NCBI GenBank assembly: GCA_003116995.1
Contig: BDSL01000007.1
Coordinates: 744,001-808,000 of the forward strand
From: Yamagishiella unicocca
Lineage: Eukaryota; Chlorophyta; Chlorophyceae; Chlamydomonadales; Volvocaceae
DNA: 64,000 nt
Direction: 5' to 3'
The notes under the pieces were generated by a model. That model searched no databases. It saw only the letters and a program-made list of their open reading frames with translations, and had not been told where the DNA came from. The position numbers and the translations under genes are program-made. Positions 56,801 to 64,000 of this stretch are shown piece after piece (within the stretch, counting starts at the first letter, position 1; each line of letters begins with the position of its first letter).

Positions 56801-59219
56801 AGGTCACCCACCCTTAAGCGGACCGACACATAGCATAATACCCACCCTTAAGCGGACCGTCACATAACACAATATACCCGCCCTTAAGCGGACCGTCACA
56901 TAACACAATATACCCGCGCCCGCACCGCCTCCTGCTCCCCGCCCTCCTCCTCCTCGCCCCACCTGCTGCCTGAACTCGCGGCTGATGATGAGCTGCTGGC
57001 ACACCCGCAGCGCGTACTTGAGCACGCGAGTGCGCTCCTCCCCGGCGGCGGCCCGCAGGATGACCTCCTCCAGCTTGTCCAGCCGCCGCCCCTCCAGTGC
57101 CACGCCAATGGCCTGTTCGTACTGTCCAGCACTCAAGCACCTGGTTTCCACGGGCGAGGTGCGGAGGTGCGGAGGGGCGAGCGGCGGAGGGGCGAGCGGC
57201 GGAGGGGCGAGGGGTGGAGGCGCGAGGGGTGGAGGGGACGCGTTTGCAAGGGGTACGCAAACATGCGCGGAGCAGAGACAGGCCGCACCTCCCTGCTCCG
57301 CTACATCCGCCCATCTTCCCGGTGCTGCGATACAGACGCCGTGATGCAGACGCCGTGATGCAGACGCCGTGCCCTAGGTTGCCGTGCAGTCCGTTCGTGT
57401 CGCGCGAACCCTTGCAGAAGACGACACGCCACAACCGTCATGATCAGCCAGCAGCACCTCTGAGCTTGCTTGACGGCTTTAGGCTAGTTAGATGGCCGAC
57501 AATACAGTCACCCAGCAGCCGCCCGCTAGTCACCCAGCAGCCGCCCGCTCGCCAAGGTTTAAGTAAATATGCACGCGCTTTGCTCCCCGACGGCGCCGGC
57601 CGCACAGACCCCCTGGCTACCGACCCACGCACCACCACCATTCCACAAGGAACAGCAACATCCCCGTCAATCCTCCGCCCCTGCTCTCGCTCACCGACGC
57701 ACCCCCGTTCTCGGACCCCATCCCCTCTCCTGCTCCCCAGCTGCCCCCCCTACAACCCCACCGGGGTAGGTAACCGGTCTTTTTTTGTAACCCCCCAACC
57801 CCACAGCCCCGCTCCTCAGCCCTCACTTGTCCAGCATTCGCTCCACGATGGCCGTCAGCCGCGGGTCGATCTCGCTGTCCTCGCCCCGGCCCTCCGCCTG
57901 GCGCACGCGCTTCTCAAAGTACTGGTCCAGGCAGCGAGCTGGCGGCGGGCAGGGGAGATGGCGGCGAGCGGAGGGTTCGGACCCGTGTAAGGACTCCCTT
58001 AACACGTGCGGTTCTTATATGCTGAAGATGTGACGCGAGGCGGCGACCGCAGAGGATTGCCGCGCATGGGGTGCAGGGGTGTGCTGAGGTGGCCTGCGAT
58101 TAGTGCTACTATACGGCGCGGCGCGGCGTGCGGTACAGTGTGATATGCTAGGGGCTTGCACAGCTGCGGTCGCTGGCGATGAATGCAGTACAGGGGTGTC
58201 TTCTATGCTGCGCTCTGCCCTGACCGACGTGGCCTGTCGGCGCGAATGTCACGAACGCTTACACGAGTACGTGACTCACCGATGAGCGTGGTGATGTATT
58301 CGGACTGCTCCTCCACATCGAACATGGACCCAGCCCCCAGGGCGTAGTTGAGCGCATCGTCCAGCTCACCCAGGTGGTAAAACACCTGCAGGCACGTGCA
58401 ACGGAGGGGAATGCGGTTAGGTTCGTTGCTGATGTTCCGGATAATCAGTGCACGTAGGATAACTAGTGCTAGAACAATGATGATTGACCCAGTGGGAAGA
58501 TGGATTGTGCCGAGCAACGTGTGATGCCATATCTAAAACGGTCATCGACTAGCTGCAGACGAAATCTGAGCCGGCGGCCCGACACAGCACCGTGCTCAGG
58601 GCAAGGAATGTTTGCTGTGCTTGGAAATGGACGCTTGGGAACAAAGAATTGCCGTCTCCGGATTGAGGCACAGCACCGCAGCCACCACACGCCCACATTG
58701 GCGTACAGCAATGACGCAAATGGACATAACCCTCCACCTCCCTGGGTAGTGCCCCCGGACGCCCCATTCCCAACGATAATCATGCACCCCCGGTCTGATT
58801 ATGACATCCAGCATGGCCAAACCCTGTAATGTGCGAACCTTTGATGCAACGAGCGCTGCAAGTTCCCGGTGCGGGAAGTCATCGTCCTCATACAGCGCCT
58901 CGACGCTGCCAATCGACCCCGAAATTTGAAACCAGTAGTCGTGGACCACCTGATAGAGCGATAGAATGAACTTTTAAGGCTGGCAGGTCACTGTCGATAC
59001 GTGGACCAACCGGATGCCCATGCCGCCAAAGCATCCCTCAGCATCACAGCCTTCCCGAAGCTCCAAGAGCCCAGATCTGTCCGGTGCACATGCCGAAGCC
59101 CAAACACGTGGCGTGCAGCCCTGTACCTTGTTCAGGTGGGTAAGTGCATGCTGCTTGAGATCGTCGCTAGGCTCATCAAGGAGAGCCAAGAGGCCTGCCG
59201 CACTGGATACGGCTGGCAT
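50876..59219 (-). CDS. RPN2: 26S proteasome regulatory subunit RPN2 (PSMD1)
   Basis: Nineteen phase-consistent exons give 1,043 aa: 59219-59127, 58949-58839, 58385-58280, 57938-57827, 57140-56963, 56553-56419, 56159-56009, 55718-55538, 55367-55155, 54956-54724, 54532-54338, 54047-53915, 53640-53467, 53284-53158, 52886-52800, 52540-52401, 52200-52038, 51763-51580, 51291-50876. Family blocks run in order: [13 protein letters not shown] at the N-terminus; [19 protein letters not shown]; proteasome/cyclosome repeats such as [59 protein letters not shown]; then LNPDLKMPK and NPARVVPGQ near the C-terminus, ending [11 protein letters not shown]2 is a scaffold of the 19S base that, with RPN1, organises the ATPase ring and docks ubiquitin receptors. 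Species-specific Ala/Gly insertions lie in two loops (for example at 55600-55718). It is slightly longer than animal and plant orthologues. Confidence is very high. Confidence 0.97.
52220..52320. repeat. Member of dispersed repeat family in RPN2 intron
   Basis: GTGTACGAAGGAAAACAAGT (the phrase GAAGGAAAACAAGT is duplicated by a local repeat), then GAGATGCATGCTGGAAAACT and TGGTTGAGGAACC. It aligns with 41490-41560 in the FANCD2 intron. Confidence 0.55.
54256..54330. repeat. Short TGGTGCTTG/TGG tandem repeat next to an RPN2 splice donor
   Basis: Degenerate GTGCTTGTGGTGGTGGTGGC units end within about 10 bp of the donor at 54337. Confidence 0.75.
56812..56925. repeat. 36-bp tandem repeat, 3 copies, in RPN2 intron
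   Basis: Units start CCCTTAAGCGGACCGTCACA and continue TAACACAATATACCCG. The array lies about 40 bp from the donor at 56962. Confidence 0.85.
57166..57240. repeat. Purine-rich 17-18-bp repeats in RPN2 intron
   Basis: GGAGGGGCGAGCGGC units with variants, about 30 bp from the acceptor of the exon starting (sense) at 57140. Confidence 0.7.
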
Positions 59220-60986
59220 TTCTTTAAATGCCTAAAGGGCTGCCCGGAATGAGCTTGTGTATTACAGGCCAGCAGCGCGGGAGCGCATCAATCGACAAGG
59301 TTCACAACTTTAAAAGTTCAATGTTTCGATCAGCATAGATCGTATGAAGTATATGGCTGTAAGTCTACAAAGCGCGAGATGTGTGTTGTGGATAGTTACA
59401 CCCCGGCCCGGCATGAGCTCATGCCCTTACCATTCCCTGTACCGGCCGATGAGAGGATGCATCTTAATAAATAAATACAATATCTATCCATATCATAATT
59501 CTTTCATTGATGCCCCACTTGTTCGCGCTGCGACAGGTGCACTCCCGTCAACGTTTCCTTTCTCTACTCTCATTCCTAAATGCAAGAAGGTGGATGACAG
59601 TCATGATATTTTCTTAGCATTATGGGCTTGCAGGTTTGCGTCGAAGAGAGCTCGTATCCAACAATGGTTTCAGGACCCATGGGTCTGCCACCCTACCGGC
59701 GGAGGAGTTTACATACGCATGGATACTTCCAAGGCATGGCCTGCCAACCGTACAGATAATTACCGCTCACGGTTGGACACCAGCTCATGCAATATAAGCC
59801 CTCGGTCGCTGCTCAGCCGTGTGACTGACCGCTACATGAACCCGCCTGGTGCGCGTTGTCGAGGGGAAAGAGTGGCCCCTGCTCCTTTGCTGCTGGTCTG
59901 CGGCCTGCCGCAGCGCAGATGACGTATGCATATCGCGGTAAAGTCACATGCAACTTGGTGCGCGGCTTGGAGGGATTCTACCAGCAGATAGCAGCACGTT
60001 CACGAAGCTGCGGTAGGAGCGCGGCTGTTCGACTTCCGAGTTTTAATAATGGGCGTGACAATTGCGCTTCACACCACGATGATGTCCCCCTACCTTCAGT
60101 GCGTACACGCTCTATAGGAAAGGATGACGCATGCCTTGTGCTGCCGCAGCTTGTCAACGAGGTTTGCTTCCACGCCGTCATCACGCGGATGTTATGTTAT
60201 GTATAATTAACAAGAACTTGGTCAATAACCGCAATTAAACCCGTTGTTGTGATAAATACGATAGAGCCGTACCCGCATACCCGCCTGAGACGAACAGTTG
60301 CTGCTACAGTGCGCTACTATCTCATACCCGAGATACCGAGCCTTGAAACGCATGCTGCTGGAGACGAGCCCACTTCACCTAAGCTATAATGCTACAAAAA
60401 ATATCAAGCGTTCTCTATGCTGCCTTAATCGCCACTATGCGCCCGCGTCGAATCATCCAATCATCATTCTTCCCTCTCAAGAGGGCATCGCGGCACCAAT
60501 CCCGAGCGCAATTTAGAGCTGTATCCTCACACGTAGCATCACAACACGACGAAGTAAAACCGCTGCGAAGATTAGATTGTACAGCCATTTCCGCTTGAAG
60601 GCACCGCCGCGAGAGCAGGGTGCGTCGCCCGCACCTCCCTCTTTTCCCTTTGGGCACACGTGTACTTGGTGCTAGCCGCGTCGTCACGATTCGCATCCAA
60701 CGCGTCCAGCGACACGCCTCCATGCAAGCTCTGCAGCGCGGCGTTGTGCACCCAGCGTGCGGCGCAGCTCCCTCTTTTGTTGAGCAGCTCCCCCTCAGCA
60801 ACAACGCTTGGCATGACGGCCGAGCTTAGAGCGTCACTGCAGCGCAGCGCCGGCAGCTCATGTAAGGAAACAAGGAGAGCCAGGGAGCACAGGTATGCGG
60901 AGAAACCCTAGGGCTTCGGGCAGCAGCGCCGCGTAACGCGGCAGACAGCTCGCACCGCCCGGCGGGGCACCGCATAGGGGGAGCAA
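59220..60986. other. Intergenic region between RPN2 and the amidohydrolase gene
   Basis: No gene recognised. It is AT-richer, especially 59330-59700 and 60200-60600. It should contain the RPN2 promoter and the amidohydrolase 3' UTR. A 192-codon plus-strand frame at 59344-59922 shows no domain, no low-complexity bias typical of local exons and no splice context, so it is not annotated as a gene. Confidence 0.5.
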
Positions 60987-63900
60987 TTACAGCTCGTCCT
61001 TATCGTCGTACTCCTCCTCGTCGCTGGTCTCGTCAGCGGCGGGATCCGCTGCTGGCGCCGACTCCACCCGCTTGGCGGCCTTGGCGGCGGTCGGGACAAA
61101 CTTGCGCAGGTACTCCACCGCCACAGTTGCGTGCATCGCCGCACCCTTCTGCAGTGCGCCCTCATCCATAGTGAACCTGCGGAAGCGGCGGAGGGGCGTG
61201 CATAGTTGCCATGGATGGACAGCCGTCGCCAGCAGCGACCCAGATCCGTGTTTCACTAAGGCCGCAGCTACAAGGCTAAGCGCTGGTGCGGGCACGGCAT
61301 GTGTGCTGGCAGCCCGGAACTGTGTGGGCGTCAGCGTGCTGGATGCGCTGGGAAGCGCGCCCGCCACCTGTGATGGGCCGCAAACCACGCTGCGGCTCAA
61401 CTCACTTGGGGCTGTGGAGGGCGTGTACGGCGCCGACCGTCTCGTTGCGGATGCCCAGGAACAGCAGCGCGCAGGGCACCTGGGGGCGAGGCCGGGGTCA
61501 GGTCGGGTTGGGTTAGGCCAGGGCGGATGGGGGCCGCAGGTAAGAGGGAGGCAGAGAGAACGGGTCGCAAACGTTAATATCAACTCTAGAATATTTACCA
61601 CACAATATTGATCATAGTTTTGCATTTATGATCTCTAGGACAACTAAATGCACATGCACACCAATCCGGCCCAACTGGCCCCAGCGCGGCACGATGCTGC
61701 CTCACAGCCCCCCCCCCTCTCCCCCCCCCAGGTCCCACCTCGCGGCAGAAGAAGGCGAAATCCTCGCCGGTCATGAGCGGCTCAGCGACCTGCGACTGCT
61801 CCGGGCCCAGGAGATTCGCGGCAACCTGTAGTTGCGGGCGACGACAGGATGTGAGAGCTGAATGAGCATTTCGGTGTATGATCTGGGTCATGGGTCTGGG
61901 CCACGATGCGCGGCTTTGCGGCAGAGCAACAATTTCCCCCATGAGCCACGTGTGCAGTTGCGGAGGGAGGGTGCGCGCATAGCATGCGGGGCCCTGGTGG
62001 GGCAAGAAAGGATTGCAGAGAGACAGGAAAAGGAACGAATAAACGCCAGCGGTCAGTTAGGGTAACAGGACCCCTCGCCGTCCCACCGCCACCCGCGCGC
62101 GACCCAGACCCCAACGTGCTCGCACCGACCTCCAGCGCAAAGTTCGCCATCTGCTCATCGTTGGTAGTTGGCGGGTAGTACGGCTGCTCGTCCAGACGCC
62201 AGTCCACTGCCGCCTCGCAGCCGTAGCCGCTGGCGACGGCGGGCGCCATCTCTTCCAGGCGGCGCTTCATGAACATGAGGTGCTCATGCGTGAGGCCGCT
62301 GCATGCGACGAATCCAGGGGGGAAGCAAGACCTCGTCCAGGGCGCCCAAAATATCATGCGAACAGTGCTGCTGTCGCCGTTGCGGCCCCCAAGGCTAATT
62401 CCCCCTCGCGAAGGGATTCCATGAAACCTGCTGGGCAGCGCTGGTGACAAGCCACCTTAAACCACCACCCGTTCCCGTTCCACCGCCCCACTCCTCACCT
62501 CCTCCCACACGTCGGCTCGCGACCCTCCGTCCCGCCACCTTACCGGACCTCAGCCCCGCCGCCCCGTCTCTGCCCTCGGCACACCACCCGCCCCGGCACC
62601 TTCCCTCCTTCCACCCTCCCGCCCGCCCTCAGCTGATGCCTGTGCCTATGCCGGTCGGCGCCCCAGCGCCCCCGCATCATGACGCACCGGATAGTTCCCC
62701 CGACCATGACGTCATCGGGGATGACGTTGTAGGCGTCGCCGCCCCGCAGCATGGTGATGCTCAGCACACCCGACCCCAGCGGCGACGTCTCGCGGCTCAC
62801 GACGGTCTGGGAGCATCGGGAGCATGGGAGCCATGGGAGCATCGGGAGCATGGGATCCATGGGAGCATCGGGAAGAATGCTGGGACTGAGCCATGAAGAC
62901 CATGCGGGACGACTACCCCACGGGCGCGGGCCACGAAGTGCCAGTTCCAAAGAGCCAAGCGGCCACTGCCTGCCCACCGTAGAACACACCTGGCGCGGTT
63001 ACAGCCAGCCCCATCCGTCACTTGTATGACGTAACCCGGCCCCGCGACCACCCTTAGCCCGGCGACATCGGCTATCGTCATCCATCCACTGACTGCCAAC
63101 CCCCCCACCCAAAGGCTGTTCTAAACTGTTTTTTCTTTCGTACACGGATTTGCCTTGCATCCCACCCACAACGGTTTTTTCCGGACATCCACGGGTTTCC
63201 CTCGAACCCACAACAGCTGTTCCCCACGAGCCCCCCCGGCTGCCGCACCCGGCACTAGCCCTCGCGCCCGCCGCCTTGACATCAGCGAGCCAATGCGACA
63301 CCCACGCCATGCCTATACGTGGGTTTCACAGGCTCGCCACCGTCGGTTTCACAAGCTCCCTCGCCACCCCATGCCCTATGAAGCCCAGCCCCCGGCGCCT
63401 CCCACTCGCCGCGTTTACGGCGGGCCCGCCCTCACCTGCAGCGCCGATATGAGGCCCGCGGCGGCCACCACGGGGTCCACGTTGAGGTGCGGCATCGCCG
63501 CGTGGCCGCCGCGGCCGGACACCGTGATGCGGAAGGACAGCGCGCCCGCCATGATGGTGCCGGCCCGCGTGTGCACGGTGCCGCTTGGCAGGTGGGGCAT
63601 GACGTGCATGGCGAAGGCGGCTTCAATGTCCTCCATGGCGCCTGAGCCAGAGGGCGGGTCGGCAGCGTGGAGACACGTGTTGGCCATGTGAGGCGAAGTA
63701 CCTGATAGGCTCTAGGGAACGACTGGCGTGGAACATCTAGCTCTAGGGGACGACTGGCGTGGAACATCTGTCCAAGTGTCGGCGGGTGGGCGGGGTAGGG
63801 ATGATGCCAACGGTTCGTGCAACCGAGTGGATCCGTGCGCATGCTGGTGAGGGCGCGGTGAAGGCATGACGATGGAAAGGCGGCAGGGGAGGCTCGCGGC

Positions 63901-64000
63901 ATTCCCCCCAGGCGGCCGGCACTCACCCTCCCGGATCATCTTGTCGGCCCCGGCGCCGCCCTCCTCCGCCGGCTGGAAGACGATGCGCACAGAGCCGGGC
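60987..64000 (-). CDS. M20-family amidohydrolase, ILR1/IAR3-like, ER-retained (5' end outside window)
   Basis: The 3' seven exons are in phase: 64000-63927 (runs off the window), 63641-63436, 62806-62688, 62298-62130, 61825-61739, 61479-61406, 61176-60987. The first visible block, RIVFQPAEEGGAGADKMI, carries the catalytic Glu pair of the M20D subfamily. HVMPHLPSGTV supplies a metal-binding His. GRGGHAAMPH and DPVVAA belong to the dimerisation (lid) domain, MTGEDFAFF is a conserved C-terminal block, and LHSPKFTMDEGAL carries the last metal-ligand His. The protein ends in an acidic stretch closing with KDEL, an ER-retrieval signal also found on plant IAA-amino-acid hydrolases. These enzymes cleave amide conjugates, classically auxin or jasmonate conjugates in plants. 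In an alga the substrate may be another N-acyl amino acid. The N-terminal signal peptide and first metal site lie beyond base 64000. Confidence 0.92.
62806..62880. repeat. Short GGGAGCATC/GGGAGCATG repeats in amidohydrolase intron
   Basis: About seven degenerate 9-12-bp units adjoin the acceptor of the exon 62806-62688. Confidence 0.75.
63119..63215. repeat. Two adjacent copies of the dispersed repeat family
   Basis: The first copy has AAACTGTTTTTTCTTTCGTA-CACGGATTTGCCTTGCATCC. The second has ACGGTTTTTTCCGGACATCC-ACGGGTTTCCCTCGAACCC. They lie head to tail in an amidohydrolase intron. Confidence 0.65.
63714..63770. repeat. 30-bp direct duplication in amidohydrolase intron
   Basis: CTCTAGGGAACGACTGGCGT-GGAACATCT is repeated once with a single change (GGGA to GGGG). 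Confidence 0.85.

Noticed and set aside
59344..59922. 192-codon plus-strand frame in AT-rich DNA
   Set aside because: No recognisable motif, no splice or promoter context; long frames arise easily here. Could be revisited with RNA data.

Overview
This is nuclear DNA from a green alga, most likely a volvocine (Chlamydomonas/Volvox-type) chlorophyte. The support is: GC-rich coding exons carrying long Ala/Gly/Pro/Gln low-complexity insertions, very intron-dense genes with GTGAG/GTGCG donors and CTGCAG-type acceptors, more AT-balanced intergenic DNA, candidate TGTAA poly(A) signals, and an RWP-RK factor plus a cytochrome b5 front-end desaturase. Nothing looks prokaryotic or viral. Species cannot be fixed from sequence alone. 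Exon models were built by hand from splice motifs, reading-frame continuity and remembered family patterns; all eight gene models are phase-consistent, except for one unresolved junction at the FANCD2 tail.

Layout. 1542-4833 (-): a single-pass TPM-domain (MOLO1-like) protein with a cytosolic RING; a tRNA-Val(CAC) lies antisense in one of its introns. 4834-8431: gene-poor, repeat-containing. 8432-19416 (-): a large MscS-like mechanosensitive channel with one canonical EF-hand. 19794-20126 (+): intronless Sm D2, divergent from the channel gene. 22422-27119 (+): RWP-RK protein. 28441-45072 (-): FANCD2, about 32 exons, its introns stuffed with minisatellites. 45592-47789 (+): cytochrome b5-fused front-end fatty-acid desaturase, divergent from FANCD2. 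50876-59219 (-): 26S proteasome RPN2, 19 exons. 60987-64000 (-): 3' part of an M20 amidohydrolase (ILR1/IAR3-like) ending in KDEL; its 5' end is outside the window.

The genes do not form an operon-like unit; they are neighbouring eukaryotic genes with unrelated jobs (ubiquitin ligase, membrane-tension/Ca2+ sensing, splicing, transcription, interstrand-crosslink repair, lipid desaturation, proteolysis, conjugate hydrolysis). The most notable points are: the FANCD2 segment that should hold the mono-ubiquitylated lysine contains no lysine at all; the TPM-TM-RING architecture with about 100 residues inserted inside the RING; the EF-hand MscS channel; tandem arrays that abut splice sites, one of which repeats TGTAA dozens of times in the sense orientation of FANCD2; and a dispersed intronic/intergenic repeat family.
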